Assembly (NCBI RefSeq): GCF_017313765.1
Contig: NZ_JAFLNC010000002.1
Coordinates: forward strand, 744,001 to 808,000
Direction: 5' to 3'
Source: Sneathiella sedimenti
GTDB taxonomy: Bacteria; Pseudomonadota; Alphaproteobacteria; Sneathiellales; Sneathiellaceae
DNA: 64,000 bases
Within the stretch, counting starts at the first letter, position 1. Each line of letters starts with the position of its first letter. Shown piece after piece: positions 55,891-64,000 of the stretch. The position numbers and the translations under genes are program-made. The notes under the pieces are model-generated. The model searched no databases, was not told the DNA's origin, and saw only the letters and a list, made by a program, of their open reading frames with translations.

Positions 55891-56951
55891 CCAATTTTCC
55901 TTTCCCGGAGGCGCCATTCAAAACAGTCATCGCCGTAATCCTGTCGCTTGAGGACTTCCAGCACCAGATAGCGGTTATGCACAGCGAGGGCCCCTTGCCA
56001 AAGCTGGTTCCAGCTATCGAAAACGCTGGCGGGATGCGGTCCGGTGCCACGCATCAGGCGCCAGCCCTTTTGACGGATGATGAACGCGTCGCCGTCCTTT
56101 TCTATCTCCACCTCGTCATCATGGCCGTCGATCATTCCGGCGAGATAACGGGCGAAGCCCTCGACGCTGTCGCCGGTGATCCCGAGCGTGTCTGCCGTCT
56201 GGCGATAGAACTGCTTGCCGATCAGCTGCGCGGTGATACCGCCGAAAGTTGTCGCCTCCATCGGTCCGAACATCTCGGCAAGGATGATAAAGGCATTCTT
56301 GACATATTCCATGGAATAATTCCGGTTGGCCTTTTGCAGCCGTTCCTCCGGCCAGGTTGTCGTATCCAGCGTCGGTGCAGCAGACGGGTCAAAAGGCGGC
56401 GCAAATTCTCCCGGTGAAAATTGCAGACGCTCCTCAGGCGCGAGGTCATGGTCGAACACCTTGAAATATCCCGCCATGCCATATTGCCCATCCATATCCT
56501 GGGACGTACAGACGAAACCAAGGCGCGGGTTCTTAAGGCTAACGCCGTTCTGTGCGTACCAGCCCTTGAGAAATCCGTGACTGACCTCCAGCGGGACGCC
56601 GCAGATCGCCGCACCGTCATAAATCCAGCGGGGATGACAGAAATGCACCCAGGCCTTCGTGTCGCTTTCATACATATATTCCACGGGAACGCCACCGACT
56701 CCGTTGGAAAGATAGTGATATTGCGCGCAGGCGACCGCATCGGGCAGGCCGCTGAGCCCCAGTTTCTCGAAACTTGAGAGAAATTTCTCATGATGCTGGC
56801 GGCGGAAGATTTCAAAAGTGAGGTCTCCGGCCGCGGCATGGCTTTTCCGCAGGGCGAGGGTCAGGAGAAGTCCGGTAAAATAGGCATGATACAGGGAGGC
56901 AACGGCAGAGTATCTGTCTTGTTTTGTTGATTTATCCAGCATGTTTTTCAT
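55887..56951 (-). CDS. Uncharacterised 354-residue protein
   Basis: I do not recognise this family. There is no signal peptide or clear membrane span. Notable segments: an N-terminal helical region (residues 10-45), CAQYHYLSNGVGG, HFCHPRWIYDGAAICG, FVCTSQDMDGQYGMAGYFKV, and an acidic strand pair near DGHDDEVEIEKDGDAFII. Conserved-looking Cys/His in YESDTKAWVHFCHPRW could bind metal or be catalytic. Translationally coupled to the DenD-like gene (ATGA overlap) and divergent from paaA. Function unknown; possibly a partner in the same sugar-acid or aromatic pathway. Confidence 0.7.
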   Translation of the reverse strand: MKNMLDKSTKQDRYSAVASLYHAYFTGLLLTLALRKSHAAAGDLTFEIFRRQHHEKFLSSFEKLGLSGLPDAVACAQYHYLSNGVGGVPVEYMYESDTKAWVHFCHPRWIYDGAAICGVPLEVSHGFLKGWYAQNGVSLKNPRLGFVCTSQDMDGQYGMAGYFKVFDHDLAPEERLQFSPGEFAPPFDPSAAPTLDTTTWPEERLQKANRNYSMEYVKNAFIILAEMFGPMEATTFGGITAQLIGKQFYRQTADTLGITGDSVEGFARYLAGMIDGHDDEVEIEKDGDAFIIRQKGWRLMRGTGPHPASVFDSWNQLWQGALAVHNRYLVLEVLKRQDYGDDCFEWRLRERKIG

Positions 56952-57040
56952 CTCGATCCGGTAAGTGTTTTTATTGTTTTTATGTCAGTCGAGTATACAT
57001 CGGCCCGCTATTTTCGCCAGCCTTGTTAGATATTCATTGC

Positions 57041-57077
57041 GATACATAATAAGTTGAGAAAGTTTATAAAATGTATC
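57041..57077. promoter_or_regulatory. Inverted repeat ahead of paaA
   Basis: GATACAT (57041-57047) and ATGTATC (57071-57077) are exact complements 23 bp apart, 33-69 bp before the chosen paaA start. This is a position where a PaaR/PaaX-type repressor could block the promoter. The regulator gene is not in the window. Confidence 0.35.
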
Positions 57078-57109
57078 ATAATAGGCGTGGTCTAGCTTGG
57101 GAGTGGCAA

Positions 57110-58069
57110 ATGGACGTGATTGATCAGGAGCATGACGAACTGGAAACGGCTTTTCAGGCAAAAGTGGAGGCAGAACAGCGGATCGAGCCGAAAGACTGGA
57201 TGCCCGAGAAGTACCGCCAGACCCTGATCCGCCAGATGTCCCAGCATGCCCATTCAGAGATTGTCGGGATGCTGCCGGAAGGCAATTGGCTGACCCGCGC
57301 GCCAAGCCTGAAGCGGAAAACGATCCTGATGGCAAAAATACAGGATGAGGGCGGTCACGGGCTCTATCTCTACAGCGCGACCGAGACACTCGGTATTTCC
57401 CGCGATGAAATGTTTGAGCAGCTCCATAGTGGCAAGGCCAAATATTCCTCCATCTTCAATTACCCGACGCTTAACTGGGCGGATATCGGCGCCATTGGCT
57501 GGCTGGTTGACGGGGCCGCGATCACCAACCAGATTGCGCTCTGTCGCTGTTCTTATGGCCCATATGCACGGGCGATGATCCGCATCTGCAAGGAAGAAAG
57601 TTTCCATCAGCGCCAAGGCTACGACATCATGATGACCATGGCGCAAGGCACGAAGGAGCAGCGAGAGATGGCGCAGGATGCGCTGAACCGCTGGTGGTGG
57701 CCGACCCTGATGATGTTTGGTCCGAATGATGCGAATTCCGCCAACAGCGCCCAATCGATGAAATGGAGGATCAAGCGCCAGTCGAATGATGATCTCCGTC
57801 AGAAATTTGTCGACGCAACCGTCCCGCAGGCGGAGTTTCTGGGCCTCACCATTCCCGATGACAAGCTGGCCTGGAATGATGTGCGCGGCCACTATGATTT
57901 TGGCGAGATCGACTGGGAAGAATTCAAGGCTGTGGTCAAGGGGAACGGCCTTTGTAACCGGGAACGGCTGCAGGCCCGCGTCGATGCCCATGACGGCGGA
58001 AAATGGGTCCGCGATGCCGCGCTCGCCTATGCCGCCAAGAAAGCCGACCGCAAGGCGAAAGCTGCTTGA
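57110..58069 (+). CDS. paaA: Phenylacetyl-CoA 1,2-epoxidase subunit A
   Basis: Catalytic di-iron subunit that epoxidises the ring of phenylacetyl-CoA. [26 protein letters not shown]..., [19 protein letters not shown]-type segments (here [11 protein letters not shown]) and [13 protein letters not shown] provide the E/ExxH iron ligands. I prefer the ATG at 57110 (319 residues): GGGAG stands at 57099-57103, and the product then aligns in length with known PaaA; an ATG at 57071 is in the operator region. First of five paa genes. Confidence 0.96.
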   Translation: MDVIDQEHDELETAFQAKVEAEQRIEPKDWMPEKYRQTLIRQMSQHAHSEIVGMLPEGNWLTRAPSLKRKTILMAKIQDEGGHGLYLYSATETLGISRDEMFEQLHSGKAKYSSIFNYPTLNWADIGAIGWLVDGAAITNQIALCRCSYGPYARAMIRICKEESFHQRQGYDIMMTMAQGTKEQREMAQDALNRWWWPTLMMFGPNDANSANSAQSMKWRIKRQSNDDLRQKFVDATVPQAEFLGLTIPDDKLAWNDVRGHYDFGEIDWEEFKAVVKGNGLCNRERLQARVDAHDGGKWVRDAALAYAAKKADRKAKAA

Positions 58070-58082
58070 GGAGATTGGTAAA

Positions 58083-58379
58083 ATGAATATTGAGACAAAA
58101 AGCGAGCTTCCGCTGTATGAAGTTTTTATCCGCAGCAAGAACGGCCTTGATCACAAGCATGTCGGCAGCCTGCATGCATCAGATGCGGAAATGGCGCTCA
58201 CCAATGCGCGCGATGTCTATACCCGTCGCGGCGAAGGGGTCAGCATCTGGGTGGTGAAGTCGACCGACATTGTCGCCTCCTCGCCGGAGGATCGGGGCAG
58301 TTTCTATGAACCGAGTGACGACAAGCTCTACCGCCATCCGACCTTTTTCGAACTGCCCGATGAAGTCGGCCATCTGTGA
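58083..58379 (+). CDS. paaB: Phenylacetyl-CoA 1,2-epoxidase subunit B
   Basis: 98-residue structural subunit of the epoxidase complex. PLYEVFIRSKNGLDHKHVGSLHA and ARDVYTRRGEGVSIWVV are the PaaB hallmarks. It bridges PaaAC dimers. ATG at 58083 follows GGAG by about 8 bp. Gap to paaA is 13 bp and to paaC 6 bp. Confidence 0.96.
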   Translation: MNIETKSELPLYEVFIRSKNGLDHKHVGSLHASDAEMALTNARDVYTRRGEGVSIWVVKSTDIVASSPEDRGSFYEPSDDKLYRHPTFFELPDEVGHL

Positions 58380-58385
58380 GGCATC

Positions 58386-59144
58386 ATGACCGATAAAGAT
58401 ATGCGTTTTGACTATCTGCTGCGTCTCGGCGACAACAGCCTGATCCTCGGGCAGCGCCTCGCCGAATGGTGTGGCCATGCGCCGATGCTGGAGGAAGACC
58501 TGGCGCTCACCAATATCGGCCTCGACCTCCTGGGGCAGGCAAGGATGTTTCTTTCATACGCCGGGGAGGTTGAAGGCAAGGGACGGGACGAGGACCGGCT
58601 CGCCTATTTCCGGGATACCAAAGACTGGCGCAATCTTCTGCTGTTGGAACAGCCCAACGGCGATTTTGCGAAAACCATGGCGCGGCAGTTTTTCTTCGAC
58701 GCGTTCCAGTATCTGCAGTTCGAGGGGCTTGCAAAGTCATCTGATGACCGGCTCGCCGGGATTGCCGCCAAATCCCTGAAAGAGATCACCTATCACCGCC
58801 GCCATAGCGCCGACTGGATTATCCGGCTGGGTGACGGGACCGATGAAAGCCACGAGAGGATACAGGGTGCCATAGATGACCTGTGGGGATATCTCCCGGA
58901 GATGTTCGATATGGACGCAGTGGATGACGCGATGTTGGCCGATGGCTTCGGCGTTGACGTGGCGGCGCTTCGCCCGGTCTGGGATGACTATGTCAACGGC
59001 GTGCTCGCAGAGGCAACCTTGATCCGCCCCGCGGATAGCTGGTCGGTCCGTGGCAGCCGGGAGGGCAAGCATTCGGAGCATCTGGGCTATCTCCTCGCGG
59101 AGATGCAGTTCCTGCCGCGCGCCTATCCGGATGCGAAATGGTAG
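58386..59144 (+). CDS. paaC: Phenylacetyl-CoA 1,2-epoxidase subunit C
   Basis: 252-residue structural subunit with the ferritin-like fold of PaaA. YLLRLGDNSLILGQRLAEWCGHAP, LALTNIGLDLLGQARMFL and EITYHRRHSADWIIRLGDGT are characteristic. Overlaps the paaD start by 7 bp. Confidence 0.96.
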   Translation: MTDKDMRFDYLLRLGDNSLILGQRLAEWCGHAPMLEEDLALTNIGLDLLGQARMFLSYAGEVEGKGRDEDRLAYFRDTKDWRNLLLLEQPNGDFAKTMARQFFFDAFQYLQFEGLAKSSDDRLAGIAAKSLKEITYHRRHSADWIIRLGDGTDESHERIQGAIDDLWGYLPEMFDMDAVDDAMLADGFGVDVAALRPVWDDYVNGVLAEATLIRPADSWSVRGSREGKHSEHLGYLLAEMQFLPRAYPDAKW

Positions 59145-59626
59145 CCCTTGCCGTCAAAGACGAACTTATAGAGATTCTGGCCCTTGTAAAGGATCCGGAA
59201 ATCCCGGTGCTGAGTATTGCCGATCTCGGCATTATCCGCCGGGTCGAGGAAGGGGAGAACGGTCATCCGGTTGTCGTGATCACGCCCACCTATTCGGGAT
59301 GTCCGGCAACGGAGGTGATCGAGGCGGATATCGCGAGCATGCTGAAACTCCATGGCGTTCCTGATTTCGAGATTAAAACGGAACTTTCTCCCGCCTGGAC
59401 GACGGACTGGATCACGGCAGAGGGACGGCGCAAGCTCAAAGAATATGGCATTGCGCCGCCGGCGAACAGGGGCAAGGTCGCACTTCTCGGGCATGAGGAA
59501 GTTTCCTGTCCGCAGTGTAACTCCAACAGGACGGAACAGGTGAGCGAGTTTGGCTCGACTGCCTGCAAGGCGCAATACAAGTGCCTCGATTGTCTGGAAC
59601 CCTTCGATTATTTCAAATGTGTATAG
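59138..59626 (+). CDS. paaD: Phenylacetate pathway protein PaaD (Fe-S maturation type)
   Basis: 162-residue MIP18/DUF59-type protein thought to aid metal-cluster assembly in the Paa epoxidase. LVKDPEIPVLSIADLGI and TPTYSGCPATEVIEADI form the MIP18 core; a C-terminal zinc-ribbon-like block (CPQCNSNRTEQVS, then CKAQYKCLDC) is typical of PaaD. ATG start overlaps paaC. Confidence 0.95.
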   Translation: MVALAVKDELIEILALVKDPEIPVLSIADLGIIRRVEEGENGHPVVVITPTYSGCPATEVIEADIASMLKLHGVPDFEIKTELSPAWTTDWITAEGRRKLKEYGIAPPANRGKVALLGHEEVSCPQCNSNRTEQVSEFGSTACKAQYKCLDCLEPFDYFKCV

Positions 59627-59635
59627 GTCGCTAAC

Positions 59636-60706
59636 ATGACGATTTTCCATCCTCTCAGGATCAAGGATGTGGTGCGGGAGACGAAAGACGCCGTCTCCAT
59701 CTCCTTCGATGTGCCGGACGAGTTGAAGGACGCCTATCGCTTCACGCAAGGTCAGCATCTGACGCTGAAAGAAAAGTTGGAGGGGGAGGAAGTGCGTCGC
59801 TCCTATTCCATCTGCAGCGCCGTTGGCGAGCCGGAACTCCGCATCGCCGTCAAGAAGATTGCAGGCGGCAGGTTTTCCAGTCATGCCAATCAGAATTATC
59901 AGCCTGGCGCCGTGATCGAGGTGATGGAGCCGCAGGGGCGGTTTTTCACGCCGCTCTCCCCGGAAAGCGCCAAGCACTATCTCGCCATCGCGGCGGGCAG
60001 CGGCATCACCCCCATCATGTCGATTATCAAAACGATCCTGAGAACGGAACCTAAATCGCAGGTCACCCTCGTCTATGGCAATCGCTCCGTTGCCGGGATC
60101 ATCTTCCTTGAAGCGCTTGAGGATTTGAAGAATATCTACCCGGACCGGTTCAGTCTCATGCATATCCTGAGCCGGGAGCATCAGGATGTGGAATTGTTCA
60201 ATGGCCGCATCAATGCGGAAAAATGCAATGACCTGTTCGACAGCGTGATTGATGTGAAGACCGTGGATGAGGCGTTCATCTGTGGACCCGAACAGATGAT
60301 CCATGACGCAGAAGCCGCACTTGAGGCGCATGGACTCGATAAGTCCCATATCCATTTCGAGCTGTTTATCACGGAGGCGGCGAAGAATGCGGGATCGACC
60401 CCCCAGGTTATTGAGGAGGCAGGCCCGAAACGGAAGGTCGGGGTCATCCTGAACGGGCGACGGACGGAGGTCGAGGTTGCGGAAGAGGGGAAGTCTATCC
60501 TCGACACCGCACTGGATGTGGGGCTTGACCTGCCATATGCCTGCAAGGGCGGTGTCTGTTCGACCTGCCGGGCAAAAGTCATAAGCGGTAATGTGAGGAT
60601 GGACGTCAACTATGCCCTGGAGGAGGATGAGGTTGCCGAAGGCTTCGTCCTTACCTGTCAGTCACATCCCCTGACAGACGATGTGGTCGTGGATTACGAC
60701 GCGTAA
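59636..60706 (+). CDS. paaE: Phenylacetyl-CoA epoxidase reductase PaaE
   Basis: 356-residue NADPH-dependent reductase feeding electrons to PaaA. FAD-binding RRSYSICSAVGEP, NAD(P) loop AAGSGITPIMSI and a C-terminal plant-type [2Fe-2S] domain (YACKGGVCSTCRAKV, final Cys in LTCQSHP) are in the usual order. Ends the paaABCDE operon. paaK, paaG, paaZ, paaJ and paaH are not in the window. Confidence 0.96.
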   Translation: MTIFHPLRIKDVVRETKDAVSISFDVPDELKDAYRFTQGQHLTLKEKLEGEEVRRSYSICSAVGEPELRIAVKKIAGGRFSSHANQNYQPGAVIEVMEPQGRFFTPLSPESAKHYLAIAAGSGITPIMSIIKTILRTEPKSQVTLVYGNRSVAGIIFLEALEDLKNIYPDRFSLMHILSREHQDVELFNGRINAEKCNDLFDSVIDVKTVDEAFICGPEQMIHDAEAALEAHGLDKSHIHFELFITEAAKNAGSTPQVIEEAGPKRKVGVILNGRRTEVEVAEEGKSILDTALDVGLDLPYACKGGVCSTCRAKVISGNVRMDVNYALEEDEVAEGFVLTCQSHPLTDDVVVDYDA

Positions 60707-60709
60707 ATA

Positions 60710-61045
60710 TCAGAAGTTTTTGACGCCCGGTATACGGCATTGGTAGGTGGTGTAACTTTGCTCCGCCTGACAGTTGCGATCGACAACGACGACAAGGTTA
60801 CCCTTGCAATCATTGAAGGATACCCAGCCTTCGACACGGTCAATACGCCCGCCGCCAACACCATTGCTGTCATACACATTCACGATCTGCGTGCCCTTGA
60901 CCCGTTCGAGCAGGATCGTGACCTTGGCGATTTCATTCTCGATTTCCTTTTGGCATCGGCCATTGGCGAGGTCGGCGGCAGCCAGGGGGATTACGGAAAC
61001 AGCGGCAAGACAGAAACCAACCAGCAGGAGGATTGAATGGCGCAT
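60710..61045 (-). CDS. Small exported protein of unknown function
   Basis: 111 residues starting MRHSILLLVGFCLAAVSV, with a Sec-type signal peptide likely cut near LAAA/DLANG. The mature part has four Cys (one after ANGR, one in NDCKG, one in DRNCQA, one in YQCRIPG), which could form two disulfides in the periplasm. I place the start at 61045 because the longer open frame ahead of it lacks a signal-like N-terminus. Convergent with paaE (3-bp gap). No family recognised. Confidence 0.65.
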   Translation of the reverse strand: MRHSILLLVGFCLAAVSVIPLAAADLANGRCQKEIENEIAKVTILLERVKGTQIVNVYDSNGVGGGRIDRVEGWVSFNDCKGNLVVVVDRNCQAEQSYTTYQCRIPGVKNF

Positions 61046-61134
61046 CGGGACGACTCCGGAAATGTATCTTTCCCTAGAGCTATGTTGTCTTTGCGGTGAA
61101 ACAATGCCGCCGGAGTAAAATATTCGTGTGCGGG

Positions 61135-62685
61135 TCAAAAGTCCGTCTTGACACCGCCCTCGGCAATCCGCTTGTCGATAAACTCATTGAGTTCCTCCAG
61201 CCGGGCCGGGTCATGCGGGGGCTCCTCATACTCCGCGAGGATGGATTTATAGATGGTATTGGCGCGCTTCATCGCGTCCGGTGAGCCGGCCTCGACCCAG
61301 CTCTCGAAATTTCGCCAGTCAGACAGGATCGGGGTGTAGAAGGCGGTTTCATACCGTTCCTGTGTATGCTGGGTGCCGAAGAAATGGCCGCCATGCCCGG
61401 CCTCCCGCATGGCATCGAGGGCAAGGGAGTCCGGCGAGGTATCGATGGGTTTCATCATCTCGATCATCATCTGGATCATTTCCACATCCATGATGACTTT
61501 CTCGAAACTCGCGCTCAGGCCGCCTTCCAGCCAGCCAGTGGAATGCTTGACGAAATTCGCCCCGCCAAGGACCAGAGACCAGAGCGACATTTCCGATTCA
61601 TAGGCCGCCTGCGCATCCGGCGCGTTTGAGGCATTTACGTTGGACGACCGGTACGGAATATTATAACGCCGGATAAGCTGCCCGCTGGCGATGGTCGCCT
61701 TGGCATATTCCGGTGTGCCGAAGGCGGGCGCGCCGGACTTCATGTCAACATTGGAGGTGAAGCCGCCATAGACGACCGGGGCCCCGGGCCGGACGGTCTG
61801 GGCGAGACTCATGCCGGCAAGGGCTTCCGCATTCTGCTGGGTGAGCGCACCGGCAAGGGTCACGGGCGCCATCGCGCCCGATAAGGTAAAGGGCGTCAGC
61901 ATCACAACCTGCCCATGGGCCGCCATCTCGATAATCCCTTCCAGCATGGGGGAATCCAGCATCAGGGGGGAGTTGGAATTGATGATGGTGAACAGGCTCG
62001 GCTGGGTCAGCATTTCCTCCATCGAAATGCCGCGCATGATCCGCGCCATCTCGATCCCGTCGAGGTTTCTCTGCCGCCCGAGGGAATAGATATAGGGCAC
62101 CTTTTCCGTCAGCGTCGCAAAATCCCGCCCGCATTCCAGATGCCGGATAGAGGCGTGGATGTCTACCGGCTCCACTGGATAGCCGCCGCTGGTCCCGAGG
62201 ATATTGAGGCTCTGGGTCAGTTTCAGGAAATTTCGGAAATCCACCCGGTTGCCGGTCCGTCGTCCGCCATCCATATCCATGGCGTTGGGCGTGCTTGCGA
62301 CCATGGAGAAAACAAGATTCTGTCCGCCAATGGCGAGGTCGCACTCGGGGTTGGGGGCATGCAGGGTGAATTCGGATGGCGCGTGCGACATTGCCTCCAT
62401 GATGAAGCCGCGATCGAAATAGACGATCTGGGTATCTTCATCGACTTTTTGCCCGGCTTTTTTCAGGATTTCCCGCGCCTTTGGCAGACGGACCATGATG
62501 CCGATATTTTCAAGGATTTCCATGGAGGCGTTATGGATATCCTCGATCTGGTCTTCGGACAGAAGCTCGGTGGGCTTGAATGTATTGACGACTTTCTGGC
62601 GGGGGAGCTGGGTGAAGCTTGCCTTGACCCGGTGGCCGCGCCGGGAGCGCCGACCGGGAGAGCGTTCATTTCCTGCCGTCATCAT
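61135..62685 (-). CDS. Second MttB-family methylamine:corrinoid methyltransferase (non-pyrrolysine)
   Basis: 516-residue paralogue of the protein at 13585, sharing ILENIGIMVRLP, NSNSPLMLDSPML, SGAMAPVTLAGALTQQNAEAL, SGAPAFGTPEYAK, GWLEGGLSASFEK and GGHFFGTQHTQ, but clearly diverged. No in-frame amber codon. The first 21 residues hold six Arg and one Lys, as in the first copy. A DMGDH-like gene precedes it by 26 bp on the same strand. No corrinoid protein lies next to it in the window; it may use the one at 17983 or one beyond the window end. Probably acts on a different methylated substrate. Confidence 0.85.
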   Translation of the reverse strand: MMTAGNERSPGRRSRRGHRVKASFTQLPRQKVVNTFKPTELLSEDQIEDIHNASMEILENIGIMVRLPKAREILKKAGQKVDEDTQIVYFDRGFIMEAMSHAPSEFTLHAPNPECDLAIGGQNLVFSMVASTPNAMDMDGGRRTGNRVDFRNFLKLTQSLNILGTSGGYPVEPVDIHASIRHLECGRDFATLTEKVPYIYSLGRQRNLDGIEMARIMRGISMEEMLTQPSLFTIINSNSPLMLDSPMLEGIIEMAAHGQVVMLTPFTLSGAMAPVTLAGALTQQNAEALAGMSLAQTVRPGAPVVYGGFTSNVDMKSGAPAFGTPEYAKATIASGQLIRRYNIPYRSSNVNASNAPDAQAAYESEMSLWSLVLGGANFVKHSTGWLEGGLSASFEKVIMDVEMIQMMIEMMKPIDTSPDSLALDAMREAGHGGHFFGTQHTQERYETAFYTPILSDWRNFESWVEAGSPDAMKRANTIYKSILAEYEEPPHDPARLEELNEFIDKRIAEGGVKTDF

Positions 62686-62711
62686 AATCTCCTCTTAATA
62701 GAGCGGGACGT

Positions 62712-64000
62712 TTATCCCCGCATCCGTTCCGCCGTCGGATCGAGCAGCGGCTCAAGCACCATTTTCGCGGGTCGCATTTCTCCCAGTATCTCGATTTCGA
62801 ACGCGCCGCCGTCCTCGATCATGTCAGGCGGGGTAAAACCAATGGCGACAGATTTCCCGACATAATGGGCATAGCCGCCGGAAGTGACGAAGCCGACAAC
62901 CTTGCCGTCCTTCCAGATCGGCTCATCTCCATGGACATCGGCATCCAGCGCCTCGACAACGAAGGTGGAGAGCTTGCGCGTCACGCCCTCCGCCTTTTCT
63001 TTCAGCACAGCGGCCTTGCCGATAAAGTCGGCGGGTTTGTTATAGGCGACGAAGCGATCGAGGCCGGTTTCCTCCGGTGTGTAGTCGGGCTTGAATTCCC
63101 GCATCCAGGAACCGAAGGATTTTTCAAGGCGCAAACTCATCATCGCACGCATCCCGAAGGGCGTCAGGCCAAATTCCTCTCCCGCCTCGGCCAGCACTTC
63201 ATAAAGGCCGATCTGTTCATCGGCAGGGACATAGATTTCATAGCCGAGATCGCCGGTATAGGTGACCCGCTGAACAATGGCATCGGAAAGCCCGACGCCC
63301 ATGCGTTTCACCGCCATAAAGGGAAAGGCTTCGGTCGAGACATCCTCATAAGTGACCTTGGCGAGCAGGTCTCGGGCGCGGGGGCCGGCAATCTGGAGCC
63401 CGATGCGTTTGAGGCTGACATTCTCGATCTCGACGCCTGTCTCCGGCAAATGATCCCAGAACCAGCGAAGATGATAGCCTTGCGCCCCGAAGGAGGCGGT
63501 GAGCTGAAATTCCTCCTCTGCCAGCCTCGCAATGGTGAAGTCGCCAATCAGGCGTCCTTTCGGGCTCAGCATCGGGCTCAGGCTCATGCGGCCGACCTTG
63601 GGCACGCGACCCGCCATGATCATATCGATCCAGTCCGCCGCGCCGGGGCCCGTCACCTTGTATTTTCCGAAGTTGTGGATTTCCGTGATTCCGACTTTTT
63701 CGCGCACGGCCCGGCATTCGGCGCCAACGGCATCAAAGGCGTTGGAGCGGCGGAAGGAAGGTGTCTCCAGTAGCGGCTCTCCTTCCGGTGAGAAGTAGTT
63801 GACCGCCTCCATCCCGTAGGCCTGCCCGAAGACGGCACGCTGATCTTTCCAGATCGAATAGGCGGGTGTTGTCTGGAAGGGACGCGCAGCGGGTAGTTCC
63901 TCATTGGGGTAGGAGATACTGAAGCGGCGCTGGTAATTCTCGGTCACTTTCTTGCGCGCATAGGGACGGGAGCAATAGTCGCCATAGCGCGCCACATCCA
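62712..64000 (-). CDS. DMGDH-like protein, C-terminal GcvT part (5' end beyond window)
   Basis: The frame is open to the window edge, so this is only the C-terminal part (about 429 residues) of a dimethylglycine/sarcosine dehydrogenase-like flavoprotein. Visible: IHNFGKYKVTGPGAADWIDM, LSPMLSPKGRLIGDFTIARL, VTYTGDLGYEIYVPA, GMRAMMSLRLEKSFGSW and FVTSGGYAHYVGKSVAIGF, the GcvT-type folate-binding fold. The FAD domain should lie past the end. Ahead of the second MttB by 26 bp, so the pair is one transcript. The layout parallels the 13585/15401 pair, though in the other relative orientation. Confidence 0.82.
   Translation of the reverse strand, partial: DVARYGDYCSRPYARKKVTENYQRRFSISYPNEELPAARPFQTTPAYSIWKDQRAVFGQAYGMEAVNYFSPEGEPLLETPSFRRSNAFDAVGAECRAVREKVGITEIHNFGKYKVTGPGAADWIDMIMAGRVPKVGRMSLSPMLSPKGRLIGDFTIARLAEEEFQLTASFGAQGYHLRWFWDHLPETGVEIENVSLKRIGLQIAGPRARDLLAKVTYEDVSTEAFPFMAVKRMGVGLSDAIVQRVTYTGDLGYEIYVPADEQIGLYEVLAEAGEEFGLTPFGMRAMMSLRLEKSFGSWMREFKPDYTPEETGLDRFVAYNKPADFIGKAAVLKEKAEGVTRKLSTFVVEALDADVHGDEPIWKDGKVVGFVTSGGYAHYVGKSVAIGFTPPDMIEDGGAFEIEILGEMRPAKMVLEPLLDPTAERMRG

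Noticed and set aside
1-64000. Mobile elements, CRISPR arrays, tRNA or rRNA genes
   Set aside because: No transposase or integrase-like protein, no regularly spaced direct repeats, and no cloverleaf or rRNA-like stretch noticed in the short intergenic gaps.

Overview
The window looks like chromosome of an aerobic, high-GC alphaproteobacterium. The evidence is gene content and style: split hut and paa clusters of proteobacterial type, heterotetrameric sarcosine oxidase, GSH-dependent formaldehyde oxidation, pyrrolysine-free MttB-family proteins, and tightly packed genes with ATGA junctions and some GTG/TTG starts. A Rhodospirillales/Sneathiella-like marine or host-associated lineage is a guess only. 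I saw no tRNA, rRNA, insertion sequence, prophage or CRISPR array. Every gap between genes is under 300 bp.

Layout. 1-2147: end of a PqiB/PqiC lipid-trafficking operon. 2144-6156: a phosphonate-monoesterase-like sulfatase-fold hydrolase, class II aldolase, small monooxygenase, MaoC hydratase and an MFE-2-like SDR. 6153-13588: a complete histidine utilisation system (hutIHGU facing hutFC), with an 18-bp perfect palindrome as HutC operator. 13585-27056: a corrinoid-dependent methyl-transfer island, made of MttB-family methyltransferase, DMGDH-like oxidase, corrinoid protein, DUF1638 protein, 'virulence factor' family protein, MetV-like and MetF proteins, methyl-THF:corrinoid methyltransferase, a [2Fe-2S]/ASKHA corrinoid activator, a GbdR-like regulator and Fhs. 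27296-34756: soxBDAG, a HisN-like phosphatase and a glutamine-synthetase-like ligase. 34749-43922: GNAT, MocR regulator, TauD dioxygenase, class I amidotransferase, DeoR regulator, ALDH, Fe-ADH and a Na/Pi transporter. 43928-45366: GDPD and Ung. 45479-51740: a HAAT-type ABC transporter with an amide-type binding protein, a plant-type nicotinamidase-like hydrolase and an alpha/beta hydrolase. 51737-56951: S-formylglutathione hydrolase, glutathione-dependent formaldehyde dehydrogenase, MtnA, DenD-like dehydrogenase and an unknown protein. 57110-60706: paaABCDE. 61135-64000: a second MttB/DMGDH-like pair that runs off the window.

How it may fit together (inference). A methylated quaternary amine, glycine betaine being the leading candidate, is demethylated by MttB onto the corrinoid protein. 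The MtgA-like enzyme moves the methyl group to tetrahydrofolate. MetV/MetF oxidise it, and Fhs can release formate with ATP gain. The dimethylglycine left behind is handled by the DMGDH-like oxidase and then sarcosine oxidase, while formaldehyde is cleared by FrmA/FghA. The activator keeps the corrinoid in the Co(I) state. This would be an oxygen-tolerant version of a route mainly characterised in anaerobes. The strongest candidates for something undescribed are this island with its two uncharacterised components, the charged tails shared by its proteins, and the second MttB pair that has no corrinoid protein of its own inside the window.
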